Assembly: GCF_000733935.1 (NCBI RefSeq)
Contig: NZ_JPON01000001.1
Location: 2,030,501-2,094,500, forward strand
Direction of reading: 5' to 3'
From: Methylomarinum vadi
GTDB taxonomy: Bacteria > Pseudomonadota > Gammaproteobacteria > Methylococcales > Methylomonadaceae
Length of the DNA stretch: 64,000 nucleotides
In this document: positions 45,454-54,929 of the stretch, piece by piece
Layout of the letters: each line of letters opens with the position of its first letter
How positions within the stretch are numbered: the first letter of the stretch is position 1
Notes under the pieces: generated by a model
Told to the model about the DNA's origin: nothing
Database searches by the model: none
Seen by the model: the letters and a program-made list of their open reading frames with translations, nothing else
Made by a program: the position numbers and the translations under genes

Positions 45454-47805
45454 CTAATTCACGCTCGGCACGAAAAAGAACGGGCTGCCTTCATGGCCGG
45501 CGTGCAGCATGGCCGAATATTGCGGCAATTGTTGAAAGCCGACGAGGGCCGCGGATTGTTTGACCTGTTTAGAGACCTCCCTGAACAATTCATAATCTTC
45601 CAACAAACCATGGTTATTCTGCAACACCTTCAAAAAAGCCTTGGCGAATACCGAATGCTGCCCGCCTCCGGTATCCAGCACCGGTTTCACGCCTCCCGAG
45701 GTCAACACCGTCCGGGCCTTACGCCTGACCATGAACTGCAGCCATTTCTTGCGTTTCGCCTCGGCCATTTGCTCGGGCAAGCGGGCGACGGCGGTTTGCG
45801 TCATCGCCCCGGAATAACAGGAATCGGCCACGACCAGAATATGCCTGGCCGGGATGATATTCAAAAACTGGGTGATACTGTGGCTGGACAACCAATTAGC
45901 GGCATTGTCCGGTTCGGCATCGGTAGGCAGCCAATAGGCGCTTTGGTCGGATTTGTCGATTTCGCCATGGCCGGCATAATAAATCAGCAAATTATCTTTT
46001 TCGGTCAATTTCTTGCGTAATTCATTGAATGCCGTCATCACCTGGTGGCGATCGGCATTGATCAACAAGGTCGTTTTATAACCGTAGCGGGTACGCAAGA
46101 TTTCATCCACCGCTTTGGCGTCTTCGACCGACGTACTCAACGAAGGTAATTGCGCATAATTCTGGTTACCGATTACCAAGGCATAAAAGCGGCCGAAATC
46201 GACGGACGGATAGGTGCGCGAAACGGCTCTGCTCGGCGGTGCTTGCTCCACGCCAGTAGAAGCCTTCGACTTTGCCAACAAATTGAAATTAACGATGCTT
46301 GGATTGCCTCTCTTATAAGTGGCAACGATTTCGACCGGATTCAGTTCATCATTAATCGGAATCAGACTGTGAAAAATTCCGCGTTGGTCGACCCGGGTTT
46401 CCTGTCCGTTCACCGTTAACGTCTTCAATGCATCGACCGCGGCGACCTTGCCGATGATTTTTTTGCTCGGCGCGATCGACCTGAGCTGGTAACTCGGAAT
46501 ACCGCGCGTCAAAACCAAGGCCGGCATGTCCGGTTCGATGATCTCGATGCCGGCTTGCGCCAGCGTGATCTTGTTCTGGCCGTTCTGCTCCAGACTGGCG
46601 AGAATTTTTTCATTGTCGCCAATATTCGCTTTCAATTGCTTAATTTGTTGCCCCTTGGCCAACAAGTCCGCCTTTTCGGCCTCCAGCCGAGTGCGTAAAT
46701 GTTCGACCGCCAACTTGTCCTGAGTCGTAACCGCCCGCGCCGATTTTTCCTCGATCAGCTTCATATCGCTTTTAATCCGTATAAAGGTGTCCTGATATTC
46801 GGCTTCCTTGCTTTTCAACTGCCGTTTTTGATCGTCCAACAATAACCGGGAAGCGGATATTTCCGCCTGTTCCCGCTCTTGTTGATTCATCGTGGCCGCC
46901 ATTTTCGCTAGTGCGGCCTTCTGGTCGTTATAGGAAGACTGATTGTTTTTAAGTTGTTGTTCCAACTTTTCGATCAATTGCCGATCGCCGCCACTCTTGC
47001 TTTTTTCCTGCTGCAATTGCTTTCGGGTGTCCTCGAGCTTATTCTTGAGCGACTGCAAATTGCGTTGTTGCGTCGCATAGTTTTGCTGTGCCCGGTTCAG
47101 TTGTTGGCGTAAAGTCTCCGCTTGTTTCTGGTAGCTTGACGAAGTTTGCCGTAAATCCTCCAGTTGCTTTTCATATCCGGCCGACACCTGCGCGGCGGTG
47201 ATCGAGGCGAACTGCAAATCGGTGTCGTCCAATCCGGACGCCTTACGATACCAGTTCAATGCTTCCGGCAAATTCTTTTCCACTCCCAGTCCCTTTTCAT
47301 ATAAATGGCCTAGATTGATTTGCGCATTGGAGTTGCCTTGCTCGGCGGCCTTGCGATACCACATCGCGGCCAATGCCGGGTCCGCCATTCCGCCCAGTCC
47401 TTTTTCATAAATTTCTCCAACCAAGACCTGCGCCTGGGCGTCCCCCTGCTTGGCCTGTGGCAACCAAACCCGCAAGGCCGAGGCATAATTGGCCCGGTCG
47501 TAGGCGACATATTCGCCTCCGCGAATCTCGCAATCAGCGGCTGTGGTCTTGATCGGCCTCCGCGCCGACAAATACGTCATTTGACTGCCCAGCTTGCGTA
47601 TCTGCCCCGGCAACAAACAATCGACGACAAACAGTTTGTCGGTCTGTTCGGCGTTATAACCTTCGCTTGCTCTCAGGTCCGCGCCATCGCTGACCAGCCC
47701 CGATTGGCAACCTAGCAACAAGGCAAGAGGAAAAATGATCAGCTGACTTTTGCTAATAGATCTGTGTACTCCAGACGATGATTTTTGTGACCGCAACATT
47801 GACAA
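45454..47805 (-). CDS. Caspase-fold (peptidase C14) lipoprotein with Sel1 repeats and coiled coil
   Basis: 783 residues. Lipobox LLLGC near residue 33 implies a lipid-anchored exported protein. Two Sel1-like repeats (about 115-195), a long coiled coil (about 210-410, rich in Gln/Glu/Lys), a beta-rich region, then a caspase domain (about 537-780) with His613 in YYAGHGE and Cys663 in ADSCYSG. Both catalytic residues are intact. Bacterial relatives are called orthocaspases or metacaspase-like. Adjacent kinase suggests regulated proteolysis, an inference. Confidence 0.88.
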   Translation of the reverse strand: MSMLRSQKSSSGVHRSISKSQLIIFPLALLLGCQSGLVSDGADLRASEGYNAEQTDKLFVVDCLLPGQIRKLGSQMTYLSARRPIKTTAADCEIRGGEYVAYDRANYASALRVWLPQAKQGDAQAQVLVGEIYEKGLGGMADPALAAMWYRKAAEQGNSNAQINLGHLYEKGLGVEKNLPEALNWYRKASGLDDTDLQFASITAAQVSAGYEKQLEDLRQTSSSYQKQAETLRQQLNRAQQNYATQQRNLQSLKNKLEDTRKQLQQEKSKSGGDRQLIEKLEQQLKNNQSSYNDQKAALAKMAATMNQQEREQAEISASRLLLDDQKRQLKSKEAEYQDTFIRIKSDMKLIEEKSARAVTTQDKLAVEHLRTRLEAEKADLLAKGQQIKQLKANIGDNEKILASLEQNGQNKITLAQAGIEIIEPDMPALVLTRGIPSYQLRSIAPSKKIIGKVAAVDALKTLTVNGQETRVDQRGIFHSLIPINDELNPVEIVATYKRGNPSIVNFNLLAKSKASTGVEQAPPSRAVSRTYPSVDFGRFYALVIGNQNYAQLPSLSTSVEDAKAVDEILRTRYGYKTTLLINADRHQVMTAFNELRKKLTEKDNLLIYYAGHGEIDKSDQSAYWLPTDAEPDNAANWLSSHSITQFLNIIPARHILVVADSCYSGAMTQTAVARLPEQMAEAKRKKWLQFMVRRKARTVLTSGGVKPVLDTGGGQHSVFAKAFLKVLQNNHGLLEDYELFREVSKQVKQSAALVGFQQLPQYSAMLHAGHEGSPFFFVPSVN

Positions 47806-47863
47806 CCCCTATTGAAACAACCGGCAAACAATCTGTTTATCATAGCCCACAATCGCGAACCTA

Positions 47864-49054
47864 CTAAACAAACTGTCCCGCACACCACCCCGAAGACCAG
47901 GCCCATTGAAAATTATAACCCCCCAACCAGCCGGTGACGTCCACCACTTCGCCGATGAAATAAAGCCCTGGCACCTTGCGGCTTTCCATCGTCTTCGAAG
48001 ACAGTTCGTCGCAATCCACCCCGCCGACGGTGACCTCGGCAGTTCGATAACCTTCCGTGCCGTTCGGCTTCAGGGTCCATTGCTTAAGCTGTCGGACGAT
48101 CGCCTCAAGCTGGTTGTCGGAACAATTTTGCAGTGTCTCGTCCATCGTATTCTCATCGAGCAACGCTTCCAATAGGCGCTTGGGCAGATAGTTCGCTAAC
48201 AGCGTTCTGATCTTGACGTTTGTCTTGTTACGACGTTGCTTTTTCAGTGCTGGTTCCAGATCCACTTCGGGCAACAAATCGATTTCGATCGCTTCGCCCA
48301 AACGCCAATAGGAGGAAAGTTGCAAAATGGCCGGTCCGCTTAGCCCCCGATGAGTAAACAAAATATTTTCTTGAAAACTGTTGCGTTCATTGGATACCGC
48401 GGCAGGCACGGCGATACCGGACAACCTGGCAAATTGCTCTTTGTCTTGCTGCCGCCAGGTAAAAGGCACCAACCCGGCATGGGTGGGAACCACGGCAAGA
48501 CCAAACTGTTCGGCCAAGCGGTAGCCAAACGGCGAGGCCCCCATTTTCGGTATCGACAAACCGCCGCTCGCTACGACCAATTTGTCGCAAACGATCTCGC
48601 CTTGTTCTGTAAACAGACGAAATCCGTCCTGTCGTTCGACCTTCAGGATCTTGCAATTCAGTTGTATGGAGACAGCGTATTTACCGCATTGGTCGAGCAG
48701 CATGGCGAGGATATCGCGGGCGCTGTTATCGCAAAACAATTGTCCGTGATCGCGTTCATGATAAGAAATGCTGTATTCATTGATCAGCGCCAAAAAATCC
48801 CACTGCGTGTAACGGCTCAGGGCCGACTTGCAAAAATGCGGGTTGCACGACAGATAATTCTCCGCAACGACCGAGTAATTGGTGAAATTGCAGCGCCCAC
48901 CGCCGGACATCAGGATCTTCTTCCCCGCCTTATTGGCATGATCCAACACTAAAACCCGCCGACCGCGCTTGCCGGCCTCGATCGCACACATCAAACCGGA
49001 AGCGCCGGCGCCTATAATGACCACGTCCGGGCCGGTCAAAAAAACGTTCTTCAT
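47864..49054 (-). CDS. YhiN/HI0933 family flavoprotein
   Basis: 396 residues, NAD(P)/FAD-dependent oxidoreductase. FAD motif IIGAGASGLMCAIEAG, SGGGRCNFTN (family-specific), VVASGGLSIPKMGASPFGYRLA and C-terminal GEVVDVTGWLGGYNFQWAWSSG match the HI0933 family. Function is unknown; a role in fatty acid or redox metabolism is unproven. ATG at 49054 is preferred to GTG at 49057. 94 bases from the divergent deacetylase. Confidence 0.9.
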   Translation of the reverse strand: MKNVFLTGPDVVIIGAGASGLMCAIEAGKRGRRVLVLDHANKAGKKILMSGGGRCNFTNYSVVAENYLSCNPHFCKSALSRYTQWDFLALINEYSISYHERDHGQLFCDNSARDILAMLLDQCGKYAVSIQLNCKILKVERQDGFRLFTEQGEIVCDKLVVASGGLSIPKMGASPFGYRLAEQFGLAVVPTHAGLVPFTWRQQDKEQFARLSGIAVPAAVSNERNSFQENILFTHRGLSGPAILQLSSYWRLGEAIEIDLLPEVDLEPALKKQRRNKTNVKIRTLLANYLPKRLLEALLDENTMDETLQNCSDNQLEAIVRQLKQWTLKPNGTEGYRTAEVTVGGVDCDELSSKTMESRKVPGLYFIGEVVDVTGWLGGYNFQWAWSSGWCAGQFV

Positions 49055-49148
49055 CACTCGAAAAGATTAATTTAACGCCGCCTTGTATTGGGCGGCAAAA
49101 AACGGTACAAATAAAGACTGATTCTATCAGACCTCAGAGCCTGGCTTT

Positions 49149-50084
49149 GTGACGACACTTTATTTCTATCACGATGACTTCCTGCGGCACGATACCGGGG
49201 AATTCCACCCGGAATCCAGCGCCAGGCTCACCAGTATCAATTCCGCTCTGAATACCCCCGCCTTCGACCGATTAACCAGAATGACGCCGGTTTTATTGGA
49301 CGATATCGAAGAACATATTGCGCTGATTCACACGGCGGACTATATACAAACGATACATCGAACGACCCCGCGCCATGGACAGGCTTCGTTAGATGCCGAT
49401 ACCGTGCTCTCTCCGGGCTCTTACCAAGCGGCGCTACTGGCCGCCAGCGCCGTTTGCGGCGCACTCGACCGGGTCGTCGCCAAACAAGCCGATAACGCTT
49501 TTTGCGCGGTGCGTCCGCCAGGCCATCATGCCGAAGAAAGCCACGCCATGGGATTTTGCCTGTTCAACAACATCGCCGTCGCCGCCGCTTACGCCCGTAA
49601 ATTTCACGGCGTCGACCGCTTGGCGATCGTCGATTTCGACGTCCACCACGGCAATGGCACCCAACAAGCCTTTTACCGGACGGCTGAAGTCATGTATGCT
49701 TCAAGCCATCAAATGCCGCTTTTTCCCGGCACCGGCCACCCCAGCGAGACCGGTGTCGGCAACATCGTTAACGTCCCGTTGAGCGCGGGCGACACTGGAA
49801 TACAATTCAGGGAGAAATACCGTAACATCATTTTACCGGCGCTGAGAAAATTCAAACCGGAACTTATTTTGCTTTCGGCCGGCTTCGATGCGCACAAAGC
49901 GGACCCTCTGGCGTCGATCATGCTGGAAAGCGAGGATTTTCATTGGGTGACTCGACAAGTCATGGAAATTGCCGCTACCTGTTGTTCCGGCCGCATTATT
50001 TCCGTCCTCGAAGGCGGCTACGATCTACCGGCGTTAGGGGAAAGCGCCGCCGCCCATGTCAGCGCCCTGATGAACAGTCAATAA
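49149..50084 (+). CDS. Histone deacetylase-like (class II) amidohydrolase
   Basis: 311 residues. Zinc and catalytic residues in RPPGHHAEESHAMGFCLFNN, DFDVHHGNGTQ and LSAGFDAHKADPL; the glycine-rich EGGYDLPAL closes the fold. Bacterial members deacetylate acetyl-polyamines or acetylated proteins such as acetyl-CoA synthetase. Starts with GTG at 49149. Stands alone, 82 bases before ppdK. Confidence 0.9.
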   Translation: MTTLYFYHDDFLRHDTGEFHPESSARLTSINSALNTPAFDRLTRMTPVLLDDIEEHIALIHTADYIQTIHRTTPRHGQASLDADTVLSPGSYQAALLAASAVCGALDRVVAKQADNAFCAVRPPGHHAEESHAMGFCLFNNIAVAAAYARKFHGVDRLAIVDFDVHHGNGTQQAFYRTAEVMYASSHQMPLFPGTGHPSETGVGNIVNVPLSAGDTGIQFREKYRNIILPALRKFKPELILLSAGFDAHKADPLASIMLESEDFHWVTRQVMEIAATCCSGRIISVLEGGYDLPALGESAAAHVSALMNSQ

Positions 50085-50166
50085 TGAGCAATCCTTTTCA
50101 AATCAGCGCCGCAACAGGCGCTAAAAATTCTTAATCATTTAACTTAACCAACATATAGGCCACCAC

Positions 50167-52911
50167 ATGAATACCAAATACAGTTATTCGTTCAACACCG
50201 GCGATGGCAAAAATAAAGCCTTACTGGGCGGCAAAGGAGCCAATCTCTGCGAAATGACGCAGATCGGCTTGAATGTTCCGCCGGGCTTCGTAATTACTAC
50301 CGAAACCTGTTTGACCTATCTGGAAATGGGCAAACTGCCGGATGATTTGATGGGCGAAGTCCGCGAGCAAATCAAGGAGATTGAAAAGAAAACCGGCAAA
50401 GAATTCGGCAGCGCCTCCGATCCGCTGCTAGTCTCGGTGCGCTCCGGTTCGGCCATTTCGATGCCGGGCATGATGGACACCATTCTCAACCTTGGGTTGA
50501 ACAAACAGACGCTGCAAGGCTTGATCGAGCATACCGGCGACCCGCGTTTCGCCTACGACGCCTATCGCCGCTTCATCCAGCTGTTCGGCAAAGTCGCCCT
50601 CGGCATCGACGACGAGAAATTCGACGTCCATTTCGAAGGGGTCAAACGCAAAGCCGGCATCAAGGCCGATGTCGGCCTGAGCAGCGAGCAATTGCATGAA
50701 ATCAGCGATTTGTTCCTGCAAGTCGTGCATGAAGAAACCGGCCACCCGTTCCCGGAAGACGTCTACGAACAATTGGAAATCGCCATCAAGGCGGTATTCA
50801 ATTCCTGGATGGGCAAACGCGCGGTCGATTATCGCCGCGAATTCCATATTACACCAAATGTCGCCAACGGCACCGCCGTCAATATCGTCACGATGGTGTT
50901 CGGCAACATGGGCAACGACTGCGCCACCGGCGTCGGCTTCACCCGTAATCCAGGAACCGGCGTCAACGAAATGTATGGCGAATACCTGATCAATGCCCAG
51001 GGCGAGGATGTCGTGGCCGGTATCCGTACCCCCAAGCCCGTACATGAAATGGCCAATGAAATGCCGGAGCAATACGCTCAGCTGGTGGCCTTGCGCAATA
51101 AACTGGAAGCGCATTACAAGGAAGTACAGGATTACGAATATACGATAGAACGCGGCGTACTGTACTGCCTGCAAACCCGTAACGGCAAGATGAACGCCGC
51201 AGCCATGGTGAAAACCTCGGTGGACATGGTCAACGAAGGCCTGATCAGCCGCGAACAGGCCCTGCTGCGGATCGACCCCGAACTGCTGGAACAATTGCTG
51301 CATCCGCAACTGGCACCGGACCACGGACATCCGCCGTTGGCGCAAGGCCTTCCGGCCTCGCCCGGCGCCGCCAGCGGCAAATGCGTGTTCGATGCCGATA
51401 CCGCCGAACGCTTGGGCCGGTTAGGCGAGGACATCATTCTGTTGCGCGAAGAAACCAAGCCGGAAGATATCCACGGTTTCTTCGCCTCCCAGGGTATTTT
51501 GACCAGCCGCGGCGGCAAAACCTCGCACGCGGCCGTGGTCGCTCGCGGCATGGGCAAAGCCTGTGTCGCCGGCGCCGAAGACATCGCCGTCGATGTCAGG
51601 GCGCGCATGGCCGTGGTTGGCGATGTGCACATTCGCGAAGGCGATATCATCACCATCGACGGCAGCACCGGCGATATTTATTTGGGACGTATTCCTACCA
51701 TGAAGGCGAGTTTTTCCGAGGAACTAAAAACCCTGTTGGGCTGGGCCGATGACATCGCCGAAATTAAGGTTCACGCCAACGCCGACACGCCGGACGGCGC
51801 CAAACTGGCCTTCGAGTACGGCGCTCAGGGCATCGGCCTGTGCCGCACCGAACGCATGTTTAACGCCTCCGACCGGCTGCCGCTGGTGATAGACATGATC
51901 ATCGCCGACAACCTGGAGACCCGCGAAGCGGCACTGGCCAAATTGTTTCCGATACAGCGCGACGATTTCCGCCAGTTGTTCGAAGCGATGTCGCCGCATC
52001 CTGTCACAGTACGCCTGCTCGACCCCCCCATGCACGAATTCCTGCCTAGCGAACACCAGCTGGAAGAGGAGATCGATGCCCTGCAACATTACGCCAAAAT
52101 CGTCATGGGCCAAAAAGTTACCCTGGATACGATGGGCTCGCATGAATCCCTGCCCTCGCCTTTCAACATGCTAAACGATGAAGTCATTCACGAAGCGATC
52201 GAAAAGAAACAGATCATGCTGCGTAAGGTGCGGGAACTCTACGAGGTCAACCCGATGCTGGGTCACCGTGGGGTGCGCCTGGGGATGAGCTATCCGGAAA
52301 TCTATCGCATGCAGATCCGCTCCATTCTGGAAGCGGCCGCGATGTGCGCCAAGCAACGCCTGACCGTTCATCCGGAAATCATGGTGCCGCAGGTGATCAC
52401 CTCGCAAGAGCTGAAGAAGGTCAAGGAGATCGTCGACCAAGTCCGACAGGAAGTGGAATCGCAGTATCGAATCGAGCTCAATTTCAAATTCGGCACGATG
52501 ATCGAGACGGTACGCGCCTGCACCCGCTCGGGCGATCTGGCCAATGTCGCCGAATTTTTCTCGTTCGGCACCAACGACCTGACCCAGGCAACCTTCTCGT
52601 TCTCGCGCGAGGACGCGGAAAACAAGTTCCTGCCGCTGTATAACGAATCCGGCTTGTTGCAAGACAACCCGTTCGAAATTCTTGATGTCAAAGGGGTCGG
52701 TCAGCTAATGAAGATGACCGCCGAACTCGGCCACGCCACCCGTCCGGATATTCGCATCGGAATTTGCGGCGAGCAAGGCGGTCATCCGCAATCGATCCGT
52801 TTTTGTCATCACATCAAACTGAACTATGTCTCCTGCTCGGCCCCGCGCATTCCGGTCGCCAGACTGGCGGCGGCGCATGCCAAGCTGTTGGAAAATAGTT
52901 ACTCTCTATAA
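50167..52911 (+). CDS. ppdK: Pyruvate, phosphate dikinase
   Basis: 914 residues, full length. Converts pyruvate, ATP and phosphate to PEP, AMP and PPi. The ATP-grasp N-terminal domain (GGKGANLCEM), the phosphohistidine domain (GGKTSHAAVVARGMG, His about 454) and the PEP/pyruvate barrel (GTNDLTQATFSFSRED, CGEQGG, near-terminal CSAPRIPVARLAAA) are all there. In methanotrophs it can serve PPi-linked glycolysis or gluconeogenesis. Terminator-like hairpin after it. Confidence 0.98.
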   Translation: MNTKYSYSFNTGDGKNKALLGGKGANLCEMTQIGLNVPPGFVITTETCLTYLEMGKLPDDLMGEVREQIKEIEKKTGKEFGSASDPLLVSVRSGSAISMPGMMDTILNLGLNKQTLQGLIEHTGDPRFAYDAYRRFIQLFGKVALGIDDEKFDVHFEGVKRKAGIKADVGLSSEQLHEISDLFLQVVHEETGHPFPEDVYEQLEIAIKAVFNSWMGKRAVDYRREFHITPNVANGTAVNIVTMVFGNMGNDCATGVGFTRNPGTGVNEMYGEYLINAQGEDVVAGIRTPKPVHEMANEMPEQYAQLVALRNKLEAHYKEVQDYEYTIERGVLYCLQTRNGKMNAAAMVKTSVDMVNEGLISREQALLRIDPELLEQLLHPQLAPDHGHPPLAQGLPASPGAASGKCVFDADTAERLGRLGEDIILLREETKPEDIHGFFASQGILTSRGGKTSHAAVVARGMGKACVAGAEDIAVDVRARMAVVGDVHIREGDIITIDGSTGDIYLGRIPTMKASFSEELKTLLGWADDIAEIKVHANADTPDGAKLAFEYGAQGIGLCRTERMFNASDRLPLVIDMIIADNLETREAALAKLFPIQRDDFRQLFEAMSPHPVTVRLLDPPMHEFLPSEHQLEEEIDALQHYAKIVMGQKVTLDTMGSHESLPSPFNMLNDEVIHEAIEKKQIMLRKVRELYEVNPMLGHRGVRLGMSYPEIYRMQIRSILEAAAMCAKQRLTVHPEIMVPQVITSQELKKVKEIVDQVRQEVESQYRIELNFKFGTMIETVRACTRSGDLANVAEFFSFGTNDLTQATFSFSREDAENKFLPLYNESGLLQDNPFEILDVKGVGQLMKMTAELGHATRPDIRIGICGEQGGHPQSIRFCHHIKLNYVSCSAPRIPVARLAAAHAKLLENSYSL

Positions 52912-52913
52912 AT

Positions 52914-52957
52914 AATAAGCCGGGTTAAGCAACGGAGTGCACGGCCCGGCTTATTTC
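52914..52957. terminator. Terminator-like hairpin between ppdK and the DUF799 gene
   Basis: ATAAGCCGGG / CCCGGCTTAT (52915-52924, 52945-52954), 20-base loop. Convergent location fits a bidirectional terminator, although T runs are short. Confidence 0.55.
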
Positions 52958-52961
52958 GCGA

Positions 52962-53615
52962 TTAGAATTTGTCCTGGTCCCGGCCGAAATCACGATGGTA
53001 TGGACCGGCCGGCAAGCCTTTCGGCGGTTGAAAGGCGAGATAATTGGCCTGGCGCGCCAGCGGCAGATAATCGGTGAAAATCGCATTGACCGCCGCGGAA
53101 ACGGCCATCGCCACCAGCCCCGCCAAACCGCTGCTGCCGGGAGCAGTGCCGGAATCATGGGTATAGGTCTGTTTGTTTTGCCACAGAACCATACCGGTTT
53201 TGGTGTCTTTCAACACATATTCCATTTCCACCACTACGACGGAAGCCAACAGCAAATATTTAGTGCTCCAGTCCTTGATGGTGACCAACAACACGGCGTC
53301 CGCTCCGAACAATTCATAAAACCGTCCGGCCGGCAGTTGATGGATATGCCCCGCTTCCACCAAGCCGAAGTCTTGCAGGATCAAATCGGTCAAATAAACG
53401 GGAAACACATAATAGCCGCGTTCCGCCAGAGGCTTGGTAATCGTCGAAATGAAAACGGAGGAAGCCGAGACTTCCGGAGACTCATTGACGACCGGGACGA
53501 CGACTATGGAGCGCGGGCGGTGGGCGTAAAATGCATCGAGATCGACTTTGGGCCGAACCGTGCAGCCGGCCAGTAAAGCGGCGGCCAATATCAATAGGAT
53601 GCACCATTTCCTCAT
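52962..53615 (-). CDS. DUF799/GNA1162-type lipoprotein
   Basis: 217 residues with lipobox ALLAGCT. Members of the GNA1162 family (RSIVVVPVVNESPEV, LLLASVVVVEMEYVL, TKTGMVLWQ) are outer-membrane lipoproteins without a settled role. The Ala/Gly-rich stretch about 160-185 may form a helix. Third gene of a trio with DUF4810 and CsgG-like lipoproteins, same order as in Neisseria; overlaps the DUF4810 gene by four bases. Confidence 0.87.
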   Translation of the reverse strand: MRKWCILLILAAALLAGCTVRPKVDLDAFYAHRPRSIVVVPVVNESPEVSASSVFISTITKPLAERGYYVFPVYLTDLILQDFGLVEAGHIHQLPAGRFYELFGADAVLLVTIKDWSTKYLLLASVVVVEMEYVLKDTKTGMVLWQNKQTYTHDSGTAPGSSGLAGLVAMAVSAAVNAIFTDYLPLARQANYLAFQPPKGLPAGPYHRDFGRDQDKF

Positions 53616-54040
53616 GGTTCTCTCCCTGAATCGGTCGACGGATTTTCCCGCAGTATTTCCTGTTCCATTTGCAAGCGAACCCGCTCGATCAACTTTTCCA
53701 TTAACATGACAGATTCCGGATAAGTTCGTTTTTCCTTGTTGAAAAACGCGATAGCGGCCTGCTTATCGCCACGGCGGTAAAGGAGGAAACCGTAATCGGC
53801 ATAAACACCGGGCGGGACCCGATAATGATTGCGTTCCGCGTCGGTTATCGTTTCCTGCAGGTAGACTTCCGCTTGAGCCGAATTCTGTTCGATATAGCGT
53901 TGATAGAGGCTGTCCTCGTAATCGCCCCAATAAAATATTCCGCTAGGTGCGCAGCCGTTTAAAAAAAATGCGAGCGCGACTAACGATAATAATTTGTTGA
54001 GATAGGAAGCGAACCCGACTGAATTCTTCCCGATTCCCAT
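53612..54040 (-). CDS. DUF4810 lipoprotein
   Basis: 142 residues from the ATG at 54040, lipobox FFLNGC after a helix. GIFYWGDYEDSLYQRYIE is the family core; the rest is helical, with PPGVYADYGFLLYRRGDKQAAIAFFNKEK resembling a TPR hairpin. Start placement is uncertain: an earlier ATG at 54103 overlaps csgG-like coding. Stop overlaps the DUF799 start. Confidence 0.83.
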   Translation of the reverse strand: MGIGKNSVGFASYLNKLLSLVALAFFLNGCAPSGIFYWGDYEDSLYQRYIEQNSAQAEVYLQETITDAERNHYRVPPGVYADYGFLLYRRGDKQAAIAFFNKEKRTYPESVMLMEKLIERVRLQMEQEILRENPSTDSGREP

Positions 54041-54065
54041 ATCGGCAATTTTTGTTAAAAGATCA

Positions 54066-54740
54066 TTAATTGGCTTTGCGCCGAGCGTCCAGCGTACTGA
54101 CAATATTATTAATCATGTTGACGATCGCCGCATCGATGGCCTTGCCTTCCAATGTCGAGTCGAAGCCCGCAGTACCGCCGAAACCTAATGTGCTTGAGGC
54201 CGAAAGACTTGCCTCGCCCGCCCCTTCCTGGCTGTAGAACACCCGGCCGGTTTTAGGATCGACCATGCGGATGACGACCCGGGCCCTGGCCCGCTGCGTT
54301 TTCTGCTTTCCCAACAACCAAACACCGCCGGTGGTGTCGCGGCCCAATTCCGCTACCGACCCCATGATCAATGCATCCACACCCTGCAAATTCTGTTTGA
54401 ATTGTTGTTCCGTCAAGCCCATCAATTCCGCTTCCTGCTTCAACTTGCCGATGTCCTGGCGTTCCACGATGTTGAACCGTTGCGTGGCAACCAAGTGGCG
54501 AGCCAACAAATCCGCCGCCTGTTTACCCAGACGGTCTCCCGAGGCATCGGTGAACAAACCGCTGCCATAGACGGACTCGTTGGTGAAACGGGCGATCGCG
54601 ATCGTCATTCGCTCGGCGGCGGACAACGGCGCCACCGCAACCTGCGGCCCGCGATCGGCCACGCCTTCCTGTATTTGCCGGTTGACGCAGCCGGCAAGAA
54701 GGGCGGATGACACGATTAAGACGTAAATGATCCTGTTCAT
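54066..54740 (-). CDS. CsgG/HfaB-family lipoprotein
   Basis: 224 residues with lipobox ALLAGCV. CsgG-type segments are MTIAIARFTNESVYGSG, LVATQRFNIVERQDIGKLKQE and YSQEGAGEAS. CsgG forms the curli export pore; shorter members such as this are more often found with DUF4810/DUF799 lipoproteins and may act in outer-membrane or cell-wall assembly. First gene of the trio. 189 non-coding bases separate it from the phosphatase gene. Confidence 0.88.
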   Translation of the reverse strand: MNRIIYVLIVSSALLAGCVNRQIQEGVADRGPQVAVAPLSAAERMTIAIARFTNESVYGSGLFTDASGDRLGKQAADLLARHLVATQRFNIVERQDIGKLKQEAELMGLTEQQFKQNLQGVDALIMGSVAELGRDTTGGVWLLGKQKTQRARARVVIRMVDPKTGRVFYSQEGAGEASLSASSTLGFGGTAGFDSTLEGKAIDAAIVNMINNIVSTLDARRKAN

Positions 54741-54929
54741 TAGAAAAACTTCCGGTTTTGATAATTCAAGAAGTAGGTCGGCCCCTGGGATATTAACGAG
54801 GCAAGATTCTGCTTAGCTTATAGCATCGCTGGTGGAATCATAGCATGCAAGGGATGAAACCTCTCGGCCAGCGAGTTTTACTTCCAACTATCACCTAATT
54901 TGTACCCTGGTGATTTTTTCCCGGGCGGT

